Assembly (NCBI RefSeq): GCF_023159225.1
Contig: NC_063180.1
Coordinates: forward strand, 6,507,297-6,571,296
Reading direction: 5' to 3'
From: Perognathus longimembris pacificus
Lineage: Eukaryota > Chordata > Mammalia > Rodentia > Heteromyidae
DNA length: 64,000 bases
In this document: in pieces, positions 1 to 10,383 of the stretch
Layout of the letters: the number at the start of each line of letters is the position of its first letter
Numbering within the stretch: the stretch's first letter is position 1
Program-made: the position numbers and the translations under genes
The notes under the pieces: model-generated
The model's input: the letters and a program-made list of their open reading frames with translations, nothing else
What the model was told of the DNA's origin: nothing
The model's database searches: none

Positions 1-401
1 TGCATTCACTGGCATCCCCCTGAACCCCATTTGCTTGCTATCTGCCTCTTCCCTTCTTCCCAGCCAATGAGACTCAGAGGACAGCTCAGAGTCCAGATGC
101 AGACCTGAAGCCATTAACAAAGCATGTGTCCACCTCAGGAGACCCTCCCTCATGGGTCACAAGTCCCCTGGGGAACTTCACAGGGGGCAAGTAGTTCTAG
201 CAGTTTCCATGACAATGCAACCTAGCCCAACTCCTTTCCAGGTAATTCCACCAGTCCCTTCCTTCACCTGAAAAGCAGGACCTGGAACCATGACTGAGGT
301 CTGTGTTCAGACTTGTCCTAGATGGAGCTCCAACCGCACCTACTACAGCAATATATCTGCTTTAAAATGGTTTCCAAAAGGGCTCATATAAAAAGTTCTA
401 C
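1..401. other. no gene seen
   Basis: Repeat-free intergenic sequence without a credible reading frame. Confidence 0.6.
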
Positions 402-648
402 TGAGTTCCAGGGGTCCGTGATTCACACTAGTAACTCAGGAAGCTGAGAGCTGAGAACCTCGGTTCAAAGCCAGCAGGCAAGGAAGTCCACGAAACTCTT
501 ATCTCCAGTTAATCACTAAAAAGCAGGAAGTGGAGCTATAGCTCAACTTGTACAGTGCTGCCCTTGAGCAAAATAAACTCAGGGACAATGCCTTGGTCCT
601 AAACTCAAACCCCAGGACCAGCACCAAAAAAAAATAAGTAAATAAAAT
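402..648 (+). repeat. 7SL-headed Geo SINE
   Basis: B1-like head (GTGATTCACACTAG...AGGAAGCTGAGAG), linker CTTATCTCCAGTTAATC, then Geo tail. Duplication AAAAGTTCTAC at 391-401 and 649-659. Confidence 0.85.
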
Positions 649-1104
649 AAAAGTTCTACAGTACAGTCTCACCTGTATGTTCTGCTAAAGCAGAACATGC
701 CAGAACCCCTAAAGGACAAGGCAAGAGGCTACTTTGAACCTCAGTCCTCCCAATCCTTGCTTATGGCTACAGGCATGAGCCAGTCTGCACACTTCATCCT
801 CTTTTTATAAAGTCACCAATTCCAATGAGGGAGCCCCAGCCTCACGACCTCCTCTAGCTCTAGTTATACCCAACAGCCCACTTCCTAGTGTTTACCTGTG
901 AATTTGAGGATTACATTTATAACTTGTGAAATTTGGGGGACATATCCCAACTATAGTGGGATGAGGCTCTAAGGCAGCAGAGCTTTACAACCCAAGGTCT
1001 TAGGAAAGCTAGGCGTGGATATAAAAGAAAATTGTTCCATGTGAGCAATGAAAAGAAACCAATGAGACACAAATATTGTTCTATAAATAGTCATTCAGTT
1101 TGGG
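649..1104. other. no gene seen
   Basis: Contains a weak antisense 7SL-head remnant (about 733-785). Nothing else recognised. Confidence 0.55.
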
Positions 1105-1320
1105 GTTTTTTGCTGTTGTTGTTTGTGTTGGTCCTAAAGCTTGAACTCAGGGCCTGAGCACACTGTGCTCAAGGCTAGCACTCTACCATTTGAGCCACAA
1201 CTCTACTTCCAGATTTTTGCTAGTTAATTTGAGATAAGAGCCTTGTGGACTTTCTTGCCCAGGCTAGCTTCAAACTATGATCCTCAGATCCTCAGACATG
1301 AGCTAACAGCACCAAGCTAG
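1105..1320 (-). repeat. 7SL-headed Geo SINE
   Basis: Antisense order: T-rich tail, Geo (GGTCCTAAAGCTTGAACTC), linker TAGTTAATTTGAG, then head remnant. Confidence 0.85.
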
Positions 1321-2125
1321 GGTTTTGTCTTTCTAAGATTTCCTTAGTATCCAAAGCCAGGAGAGACAATGCTGTCTGGGGGCTGTGGCCTCCCAGCCTG
1401 GTGACACAGGACATGTCAACTATCTAAAATGCCTCACTCACATTGAGAGAGATGGGAGGAGGTAGGAACCAAGGCCTGGAGCACAAGGGCTCCTCTGGAA
1501 TGAGAGCAGCCTGACTGTGGGTCCTGGCCATCTACACCAGGAGGGTGGGCCAGCCCTGTGCTGCAGGACAAGCCACTAGGAAGCCCAGAGCCATAGTACC
1601 ACACATGCACTAGTATAAGCTTCAAGAAGCCACATCATAACTGGACATCCAGATCCAGAGGTTTAGGGGCCAGTTGCCCTGGGCCACCCTGGGTAAAGTG
1701 TCCAGAATGGCACCCCCATGTTTGTTACCCACCACTTCTGCCACCCAGGCTAGTGGGTCCTGGTCATCTGGTCAGGGGAAGGCAAACCTAGTACTTTTCC
1801 ATATTAGCCACTTTCATGTTTTTGTGTATTTGTTATCTTTTAATCACAATGGATCTTCCTCAGGTGTTTAAAGGCTTTTATTTACTTATTTGTGTGTGCA
1901 TGTGTGAACGTGTGCTGCATACACACGTGTACATGTGTGCCAGTACTGGAGCTTGAATTCAGGGCCTGGGTACAAGCAGCACTCCTGGAGCTCATCCCCA
2001 TGACCTCCTCCTGTTCCTCTGTAGTACACAAAATGAATTTCCAGTGGCCCAATTTCCTCCTTAGAAACAAAGCTGAAATTGGAAGAAGGATTTACTGTTT
2101 TGTAAATGTCCTAAAAATAAAAGAG
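1321..2125. other. no gene seen
   Basis: Short open frames only. A partial antisense Geo piece is at about 1935-1975 next to a TG-rich stretch. Confidence 0.55.
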
Positions 2126-2222
2126 CTTCACAATGAGAGATGGAGGTGGCATGTAGCCCAGTAGTAGAGCACTTGCCTAGCATGCAAAAGGCCCTGAGTT
2201 CTACCTCTAATGAAAAAAGGGA
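2126..2222 (+). repeat. old ID/tRNA-like SINE
   Basis: GTGGCATGTAGCCCAGTAG A-box region and CCTGAGTTCTACC B-box region, with no Geo half. Confidence 0.5.
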
Positions 2223-2257
2223 CAAGGAAAAGGAAACGATGGTTAAGATCCTGGGAC

Positions 2258-2490
2258 TCTTTGCTTGTAGAGGGGCTTGAACTTAGGACTTGCACTCTTA
2301 TTAGGCCATTTTCACCCAAGACTGGTACTCTACCACTTGAGCCACAGCTCTACTTCTAGCTTTTTGCTGGTTAAGTGGAGATAAGAGTCTCACTGACTTG
2401 CTGCTCCTGCTGGTTTTGAACAATGATCCTCAGATCTCATCCTCTTGAGTAGCTGGGATTACAAGCACAGGCCACCAGCAACCAGCTGCC
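2258..2490 (-). repeat. 7SL-headed Geo SINE
   Basis: Geo half is diverged. Head intact as GATCCTCAGATCTCATCC...AGTAGCTGGGATTACAAG. Confidence 0.85.
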
Positions 2491-2671
2491 CTGGGACTCT
2501 GTGGTATGAGCAAGGCCCTTTGAGCAGAAAACCACAGCCCACATTCCTAAAGGGATGACAAGGCCTTATCAACCTCCTGCTTTCCACCAGCCACAGCCTC
2601 ACAAGCTTTGCACAGGGCACAGGGCAGACACGAGAGGAAGCAATCTCTCAGCAGAAGGGTGGATGATAGCC

Positions 2672-2900
2672 AAGAGGCACCGGACACCTGCTATGTGCCA
2701 CTGGAAAGCGGGGGGGGGGGGGGCATCATGCACCTCTTCTATGTAGCAGTCCAAGCCCAGACGAAGGAGGTGTTATCACAGTTTACATGCACGACCTAAG
2801 CCTCAGCAAGATTAAGTCATTGCCAAAGTCAACAGTTCCTAGGTGGCAGGGCCAGGACAGGAATCCAGATCTGCCTAAGCCCATGGCCCACGCTCTTCCC
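2672..2900 (-). repeat. MIR SINE, antisense
   Basis: CTGCTATGTGCCACTGG, then a GGTGGCAGGGCCAGGACAGG block and CCATGGCCCACGCTCTTCCC, are the reversed order of MIR. A 14-base G-run (2710-2723) expanded inside. Confidence 0.55.
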
Positions 2901-3757
2901 ATCTGAGTTCTCCATCCAGGCACGGGACTGTGTATACACCTGAGCTCCCTGCCCTGGTCATTTGGTGCCCACTGGTGTATGGCAGACAAGAGAGGTGGGA
3001 GGGGAGGAAGGTGGGCACTTGGCCCTCTAGAGAAAGCAAAGACATTGAAGTGTTGAAGGCATGGAGATACTCCATAAAGACAAGGCAGGTGGACTCGGCA
3101 CACCTCGTCAGACAGAACAAACAGGGCTGGCAGCTACTGACTTACACCTGTCTGTCATCAGACATCCTAACGAGTAGCAGACTGAGGTGCAAGGGGACAA
3201 GGAGCAGACCTAGAGGATGCCAGGAGAGGTGGACACTGTTACTGTCTTGCATAAAGACAGTAGCTGGAAAACAAACTACAAATGGAACCCTTGAGCAGAG
3301 GAAGAGGCCTGAGGCAAGAACACCTTTCCAGGCTCCCTGACGCACAGCCAGCAGGCTGGAAGAGGATGAGCAACCAGAAAGCCAGGAAAGCAGGGACAAG
3401 GGCCAGCCCCGCTCCAGAGGCAGGGCCTGGCAGAAGGTGTCCGCTGCCAGAGAGAGGCTGAGGCGTGGGAACTACAAAGACACTGGCAAGTGTAACCACT
3501 GAGGTGGCATCTGCACAGGTCATGAACCAAAAGCAGTGGGAACCAAGGCAGATTGCAATCGCTGGGAGGGAGGAGGAGGAGGAGAAAGGGGGGGAAGAAG
3601 GAGAAGGAGTCACAACAAGTAGTGACTACTTTCCAAAATGTAGATGCATGAATAACAAGGTTGGGGGATTTTGCTGTGTGTTTTTTTCTAAGATAGAGAA
3701 CATACACAAACACAAGAAGGCACAGAGCCAGGGAAGCTTAAAGATTTAAACTGTAAG
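2901..3757. other. no gene seen
   Basis: Open frames up to 145 codons on both strands have no family resemblance and overlap one another. A GGA-rich patch (3570-3610) explains one of them. Confidence 0.55.
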
Positions 3758-3985
3758 GACAGGCACAGTGGTTCACATCTATAATCCCAAATACTTGGAA
3801 GGTAGAGATCAGGAGGTAAGCAGAGACTAGATGACTGGTCTAGGAAAAAATATTGAGGCCTACATGAAAAGTTAAAGCAAAAGGGCAGGGGGAATGGTTT
3901 ACATAGTTGAGCACCTATCTAACAAGAGCAAGTCCTTATTATAAATCACAGTACTGCAAAAAATAAACTAAAAATAAATAAATAT
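3758..3985 (+). repeat. older composite 7SL/tRNA SINE
   Basis: GACAGGCACAGTGGTTCAC head, diverged tail GGAATGGTTTACATAGTTGAGCACC resembling a tRNA A-box region, then an A-rich end. Confidence 0.65.
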
Positions 3986-4019
3986 ACATATACTTAAAAC
4001 TATATAAAAGATGAAGTAT

Positions 4020-4335
4020 ATGCCAGGCACAGTGGCTCACATCTGTCATACCAACTACTCAGGAGGTAGAGATTGGGAGGATCACCCTTCAAGAACAGCC
4101 CAGGAGATAAATATAGAGAAACTCCATCTCAACCAATAAACATGGCATAGTGGTGCTTCCGTGATCCCAATGGCACAGGAGGCCTTGCTGAGATTATCTC
4201 AGTCAGAGTCTAGCCCAGGCAAAAAGCATAGACTCAGTCTGAAAAATAAGGCAAAAAAACTGGAGATATGGCTCAAGTGGCAACACGCCTGCTTAACAAA
4301 CACAGAGCCCAGAGTTCAGACGTAGTATAACAGAA
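4020..4335 (+). repeat. older trimeric 7SL-7SL-tRNA SINE
   Basis: First 7SL monomer (CCAGGCACAGTGGCTCAC), second (ACATGGCATAGTGGTGC), then tRNA-like tail GGAGATATGGCTCAAGTGG...CCTGCTTAACAAAC. Confidence 0.7.
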
Positions 4336-4440
4336 GAAAGGAAAAGAGGAAGAAGGGAGGAAAGAGGGAGTGGGGGAGTAAGGAGAAGAGGGAGGAAGGG
4401 AAGAAAGAAAAGGGACAAAGGCAGGCAGGAAGGAAAGACT
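4336..4440 (+). repeat. purine-rich low-complexity stretch
   Basis: Imperfect GGAA/GGGA grown from the tail of the preceding SINE. Confidence 0.8.
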
Positions 4441-4537
4441 TAAACTATATGAGATAAAATATTTACAGGGAAAAACTGAAGAGGTACTAAGGAGGAATAG
4501 GGCTCTGACCCCATTCGAGAGCACAAACTAAGAAGAT

Positions 4538-4815
4538 TTTGTCTGGTGCTGATGGCTCACACCTGTAATCCTCACTACGTAGTAGGCTGAGATACCCCTG
4601 TAATCCTCACTACTTAGGAGGCTAAGATCTGAGGATTGCAGTTCAAACCCAGCCCAGGCAAGAAAGTCCCATGAGACTCTTACCTCCAATTAACCACAAG
4701 AAAACTGGAAGTGGAGCTGTTGCCCAAAGTGGTAGATTGCAAGACTTGAGTGAAAAAAGCTCAGGGACAGCACCCAAACCCTGAGTTCAAGCCAGATGAC
4801 CAACAAAAGAAGAAG
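4538..4815 (+). repeat. 7SL-headed Geo SINE with duplicated head segment
   Basis: CCTGTAATCCTCACTAC occurs twice (about 4563 and 4597) because about 35 bases of the head are tandemly duplicated. The Geo tail ends GATGACCAAC. Confidence 0.85.
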
Positions 4816-5681
4816 AAGTAGAAAAAGAAGATTTTAAATGGAAGGATGCTTGATCCTCTAAAATAAAAGCTAAAGAGAGAAGGGATCAGGAAATGGAGAT
4901 AGCTGGGACAGAGCTAGAATCATGCTGAGACACCAGAGCACTCTGAAAAAGAAGGAGCCAGGTGCATGTGGAAAGCATGACAAGGCCCAGGTTGATAATG
5001 TCCAGTCTGTATTAGTTAGGATAAGCAATGTTAGCACTATTACAGAAAGAGAAAAAGCACCAAGGGCTTCACCCAATGACAGCTTTCTCCCCCCCACCCT
5101 CCCACCCCCACCCAAGTCTCCTTCAAAGTCTCATGCCAGTGTTCCTGGACAGCTGCAGGCTTCCGTGCAGTCCCTTGGGGACCCCAACTCCTTCCTACTG
5201 CTGTCCACACCATCCTCCAGGAGCCAGCAACAGCAACTCTCCTGGGAAGACCTCCGGCAGGACCAGAACATCATCCATCATTTCCGCCTCCTTCTCACCC
5301 GGCAGGCCTAGGTCCCGAGGTCGCATTCAGTGGGATGCCAGAAGAGGTGTTCTTACTGGATTCTTGAGAGGGAAAGGAAAAGGATTTGAAGAAAATATCA
5401 TTTTTCTGCCACCATGCAAGGTCTCTGAGAGAAGGGAGAAGATTCCAGTCATTTGGGTTCCTGAGTCTTCACTGTAGATGGTGATGTGAACTTCTCAAGC
5501 AAACCTTTTACAAAGAAGCTTGATTGAGCATATGGCCTCCCTGCCTACCTTGTGCTTCTCATAGGTGGACACAAAGCCTTGGCTATACATCCATGGCTCA
5601 AGAAGCCATTCCCAGCTCTCCTTCCCTTCCTCCCTCCCTACCTCCCTTCTTCCCTTTCATCCCTCCTTCCTCTTTTTTTGT
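4816..5681. other. no gene seen
   Basis: CT-rich intergenic sequence. Overlapping frames in several registers argue against coding. Confidence 0.55.
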
Positions 5682-5776
5682 GCCTATCCTGGGGCTTGAA
5701 CTCAAGGCCTGGATGCTGTCCCTGAGCTTTTTTGCTCAAGGCTAGCACTCTACCACTTGAGCCACAGAGCCACAGT
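5682..5776 (-). repeat. Geo monomer only
   Basis: Antisense Geo from CCTATCCTGGGGCTTGAAC to CTTGAGCCACAG. The head is missing. Confidence 0.8.
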
Positions 5777-7591
5777 CTTCTCTTTCCCAGCCCTCTCTGT
5801 TACTGCTCAGCACTGATGATTTACAGTATTTACAGCACAATGTCCCTGATGAGGCATAAAACGAAGCCCTTACACTTGCCTTGAGTGCCATAGTCACTAC
5901 TGAGCATCACCCCATTCCCACCCCACCAGATGAATGGACTGAACACCACTGGTCCAGTCCAGCCCACCAGCCCAGCTAGAATTGTAGAAGGAACAGCAAT
6001 GCCCCATGAGATTTCAGTGTTTTGTCTTTTATTCTTGTTCTGGGAACTGGCTTTTTCAGAAGGATGATGGAGTTCCCCACACCCTCCCTCTATCACAAAC
6101 AAGGATATTGTCCTCTGTTTAAAAAATCGTAGCAAGTTCCCAGGCCTGTTGGAGGAGGTTGCTTGCCCATCCTATTCCACTTTGAGAAAACAAAGGTGCT
6201 GGTCTGCCCAGAGGGCGGCCTGTGAGTGCTGTTAATAACCTGTTGCTTTCTTCCAGCAGCTTTGTCATAACCCAGCTGTTGAAAATCATCAGCCTTGGAG
6301 AGAGCAAAAAGCAATCCAGGACTGAGAGATCAGAATGACTTAGGAGAGATGGTTCCTCATCCATACACTGTGTGGAGCTTGCAAAATCTGCAATTATGGG
6401 AAGGAGGAAGGGAGGGAGAGAAGAAGCAAGGGAGGGAGGGAGGGAGGAAGGGAGGGAGGGAGGACAGAGGGAGGGAGGGATGGGAGAAAGGAAGAAAACA
6501 ATTGAGCCCCAGAGGCATCTGGAAATGAATGCTAGACTGTGCCCAGTGTTGCTCAACAGGTGACCTGCCTTCCCAGGGGCCGTGCCAGGTCCTGGTGAGG
6601 GCTCAGGCCTGCTGATGGCTCATTTCATCCATGCTGGAAGGAACACAGCTTGCTGCTTCAAAGTTACAATATCCTCTGAGCAACAGAAAACCAGCATTAC
6701 CAGGGCAAGAGAAGGGCATCTCTCTCCTGCAAGGGAGCAGGAGAGGGAAGCAGACAAGCATCTACCTGCACAAGGTGTGTTTACAGCCCAAAAGGTGTCT
6801 GTTTGCCTCCAACACATGTGGTCGGGTTAGAGAACAGACACTCATTCATTCCCTATTTGCACCAAAGCCTAACCCTTCTCCCTAAGTTACCTAAGTGAAT
6901 GACTACTGCTTGGCATAGTGACAGTGGAATAGGCTCTAGCCCAGGCCCCTTTCTCTGTTTCATTTGTCCTAGCACAGAGAAGGCCTTAAAGATGTCCTCC
7001 AGAGCTACCTTTGAGCCATCTCTGATATTAGCCTTTAAACTTCACCCCAAACATCCACCACCCACCCTTCCCACAGCCCACACAAAGGCTGGCAGAGAGA
7101 ATGATGTGGAGGCTGGGGAGAGCCCCAGCCAGGCACCTGGATGTTGGCAGGCCCAGGGATCTAATGAGGCTGTAAAGGGCAGGCTGGAGGTGTGCAGGAA
7201 ATAGCAACCATCCCGATGGCTTTGAACTCCACAGACCTGCTCAAAAGCCAGTCCCATTCAGTCTGAACCCCAAGTGAGTGCCTCTCCTTCCCCACGATCA
7301 GTCACCACTGTGGGAGAGGGGCAAGGAGGAGAGCAGAGACTTCTGGTCCTGCTATGTAACCAAATTTCAAAAGCTTTCTCTGAGAACCTAGAGGACCACA
7401 TACTGGGGGATGAGGGCCAGTCATCAGTGAGTGGGGACCTCAGCCTGCTTCAGAGCCACTTCACAGGTCCATGGTTCTGTTCCTGAGAGTACTGAAGTCA
7501 GTGGGTAGAGCTCACTTGATGGTGCTAGGAACACTCAGCCACCAGGAGGAAAGCCTGCCAGGATGATGAGGCAGGTAGAGAGCCAGCATGA
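5777..7591. other. repeat-poor intergenic block
   Basis: Apart from the purine stretch at 6395-6495 I recognise nothing. Confidence 0.55.
6395..6495 (+). repeat. (GGGA)n purine stretch
   Basis: Interrupted GGGA/GGAA array. The frames open across it are artefacts of the repeat. Confidence 0.9.
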
Positions 7592-7955
7592 TGCTAGGCA
7601 CTGATGGCTCACACCTATCATCCTAGCTACTCAGGAGGCTGAGATCTGAGGGTTTCAGTTTGAAGCCAACCCAGGCAGATAAATTTGAGTGACTCTTATC
7701 TCTAATTAACCAGCAAAAAAAAAAAAATACCAACAACTTGGAAGTGGAAGTGTGGCTCAAGTGACAGAGCACCAATCTTGAGTAGAAAAACCAAACAAGA
7801 ACATGAGGCCCTGTAAGATATCACAAGAAATGTACACACTGCCCTACTATGTAACTGTACCCTTTTTTGCACAACACCTTGTCAAAAAATGTGTTTAATT
7901 AATAAATAAATTACAAAAAAAAGAACATGAGGCCCTTCATTCAAGCCCCTATACC
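7592..7955 (+). repeat. 7SL-headed Geo SINE split by an L1 stub
   Basis: Head and linker at 7592-7720, Geo to 7812, then L1 7813-7920, then the Geo end to 7955 followed by (CA)n. Confidence 0.9.
7813..7920 (+). mobile_element. 108-base L1 3' end, inserted in a SINE
   Basis: The extreme 3' UTR and A-rich tail are nearly identical to 31364-31470. The 16-base duplication AAGAACATGAGGCCCT (7797-7812, 7921-7936) flanks it. It splits the Geo half of the SINE at 7592-7955. Confidence 0.93.

Positions 7956-7956
<1 letters not shown>

Positions 7957-8009
<53 letters not shown>
7957..8009 (+). repeat. (CA)n microsatellite
   Basis: About 26 perfect CA units at the end of a Geo SINE. Confidence 0.98.
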
Positions 8010-8010
<1 letters not shown>

Positions 8011-8867
8011 CACAGGAAATCCTAGCCATGGTTCACTGCCTGTTTGATCCTCCTCCATAACCCTCAAAGTTCTGCCCACCCACCCTCTTCCTCTGGCACC
8101 CCTGCTGCCCCATGCCTTGGGCCCAAATGCACCTGGAGAGGGACAGCGCCTGCGGGAGGCCTTGGGAAGCACGTGCCATGTTGGCCCTGTGCACCTCAAT
8201 TGGAGATGGGCAGGCAGTGCTCACAGTGAGAGGGCAGCAGGCCTGGGAGGACGCTCTCAGCAGACATGCACATCCCCACAGGCTCCCCCAGCATCATCCA
8301 CCCCCCTCAGAATCCAGTGTCCACCCCCAAGGCCCAGGGACCTGCGTGTCTCCCTTCCCCCCACTGGCATTATAAACAAAACCATCAATCGCCCTTTGTC
8401 TCTGCGGTTCGGTCTTCACAAACCCCTCCCAGCAGATTTGAAAGCTCTGACTTCTCAGCTGCTTTGAAGCACAATCATAATAAGCCCCCCAGGCTAGGGT
8501 GGAGGGCATGTGCCAAGAGCAGGGCTTGGCAGGAGGCCTACTCCTTTCAGGTCCATCTCTGGGAGAGAGGGTGGAGAGATGGCAAAGGGAAGAAGCCAGG
8601 AAGGAGCCCTAGTTTCCTAGTTTCTCCCTAACTCAGCTCCTTACTGGTCAGGATCCCTCTGCCCATTCCCAGGAGCCTCAAGGGGCCCTAGTTGCTCCCA
8701 GGACCCCTGCAGTCCATCCCAAGGCTTGCCCAACCTCTGACTCTTACACAAAATGAGGTATCTACCCTTCAGCCCTCATTCACTGGAGAGTCATGTGCTC
8801 TGAGTCTCCCTCTCTGCTCCTGGGGGGCCACAGGCAGGACAGGCTGCAAGCAAAGCACGCAGCCACC
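8010..8867. other. repeat-free block with a possible conserved element
   Basis: About 8366-8485 is AT-rich with homeobox/forkhead-like words (ATAAACAAA, CATCAATCG, CCTTTGTCT, CAATCATAATAA) inside GC-rich surroundings. No gene seen. Confidence 0.4.
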
Positions 8868-8990
8868 ATTCGCCAGGAAGGCACTTCGATTCAGACCTGG
8901 GTTCAAATGCCATTCCAAACCTGTTTTTGGACAAACCACTGAACATTGAGCTTTGATTTCTCATCTGATGGGCACTGAGATTGTGCAACA
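8868..8990 (+). repeat. MIR SINE fragment
   Basis: CAGACCTGGGTTCAAATGCC, GGACAAACCACTGAAC and TTTCTCATCTGATGGG lie in MIR order. Confidence 0.55.
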
Positions 8991-9107
8991 AAGCGACAAG
9001 CAGAGCACCAGTGGCTACAGGAAAGCGGAAATCACGAGATAATACTTTGAGGCAAGCTAGGTAAAAAGTTCACAAGACTCCAACCTCAACAGAACAACAA
9101 CAAAAAA

Positions 9108-9325
9108 AGCTGGGCGTGGTGGTACTTGTCTGTCCTCCCAGCTACCACAGGAAGTATAAAATAGGAATCTCTCAGTCCAGGTTGGCCAGGGCAAAAAGCT
9201 AGATCCTATCTCAAAAATAATCAGAGCTGAAAGAAAGAACTGGAGGTTTTGGCTCAAGAGATAGAGTGCCTGACTAACAAGAGTAAAGCCCAAGTTCAAG
9301 CCACAGTACCCACCAAAAAAAGGAA
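9108..9325 (+). repeat. older composite 7SL-tRNA SINE
   Basis: GCTGGGCGTGGTGGTAC second-type 7SL monomer and tail GGAGGTTTTGGCTCAAGAG...CCTGACTAACAAGAG. Confidence 0.75.
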
Positions 9326-9608
9326 GGAGGGAGGGAAGGAGGAAGGGAGGGAGGGAAGGCATTTGCTCCCATGTTGGCACTAAATAGGTATTTGTACATC
9401 CCATGATAAGATATTTATTTGTGTTTGGGGGATCCATATCCCATTGAGGTTGATGCCACAAAAGAAGGGAAAGAAATATAAACTCCCTCCTCAGGGGAAG
9501 TGCTCATCTGCCCAGTTGCCCTGCCTGTGGTCACAGTGGGAGTGGCTGTAGCACAGGAAGGAAGAAAGAACAGAGACTGAGCATGTCTTATTTAAAATCA
9601 AGGCAAGG

Positions 9609-9822
9609 GGCTAGGGATATGGCCTAGTGGCAAGAGAGCTTGCCTCGTATACATGAGGCCCTGGGTTGGATTCCCCAGCACCACATATACAGAAAAAGGC
9701 CAGAAGTGGCGCTGTGGCTCAAGTGGCAGAGTGCCTTGAGCAAAAGGAAGCCAGGGACAGTGCTCAGGCCCTCAGTCCAAGGCCCAGGACTGGCCAAAAT
9801 AAATAAATAAATAAATAAAAAG
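9609..9822 (+). repeat. IDL-Geo SINE (young subfamily)
   Basis: The ID-like left monomer (GATATGGCCTAGTGG, B-box GGTTGGATTCC) joins the Geo monomer and a (AAAT)n tail. Perfect 15-base duplication AAAATCAAGGCAAGG lies at 9594-9608 and 9823-9837. Confidence 0.95.
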
Positions 9823-9980
9823 AAAATCAAGGCAAGGTGAAGAAATTAGATGGGGTAACCAAACTTAGGAAGTAAAGCCTAGAGAATGAGGGACCACAGG
9901 CCTTGACACCTGAAGATAAGCATGGTGATAACCACTTAGATACTGCTGCAACCCAGCCCTCAAGAGCCATCACCACAGAT

Positions 9981-10242
9981 TTCTTTTTGTTTTGTTTTGT
10001 TTTGGGGGGTCGGGGAGTGTTAAGGGAGAGTGGTACTGGACCTTGAACTCAGGGCTTCAATCTCTCCCTTGGCTTAACACTGGGGCTCTACCATTTGAAC
10101 CGTGACTCCACTTCTAGCTCTTTGCTGGTTAATTGGAGATGTCACATGGACTTACCTTCCGAGGCTAATTTTGAACCTCAATCCTCAGATCTCAGCCTCC
10201 TGAGTAGCTAGCATTACAGGCAGGAGCCATCCATACCTGGTA
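9981..10242 (-). repeat. 7SL-headed Geo SINE
   Basis: (TTTTG)n tail, diverged Geo, linker GGTTAATTGGAGATG, head CTCAGATCTCAGCCTCC. Confidence 0.85.
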
Positions 10243-10296
10243 CGATGCATTTCTTAAATTGTGAACTCAAACAAGTGTTTCTAGCCCTCCTGTAAT

Positions 10297-10383
10297 CTTT
10301 TTCTTTCTTGGTTCTGGGGTTTGAACTCAGGGCCTGAACTTGCTAGATGGGCTCTTTACCACTGGAAGCACATCACTAGCTAA
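10297..10383 (-). repeat. tRNA-like SINE tail fragment
   Basis: Antisense: GGTTCTGGGGTTTGAACTC and GGGCTCTTTACCACTGGAAG. No head. Confidence 0.6.

Noticed and set aside
2930..3713. Overlapping frames of 124-145 codons on both strands
   Set aside because: Composition-driven, mutually overlapping, no splice or family signal, no methionine context.
8112..8631. Three overlapping plus-strand frames of 87-121 codons
   Set aside because: Different registers of GC-rich sequence with no recognisable domain and no supporting splice sites.
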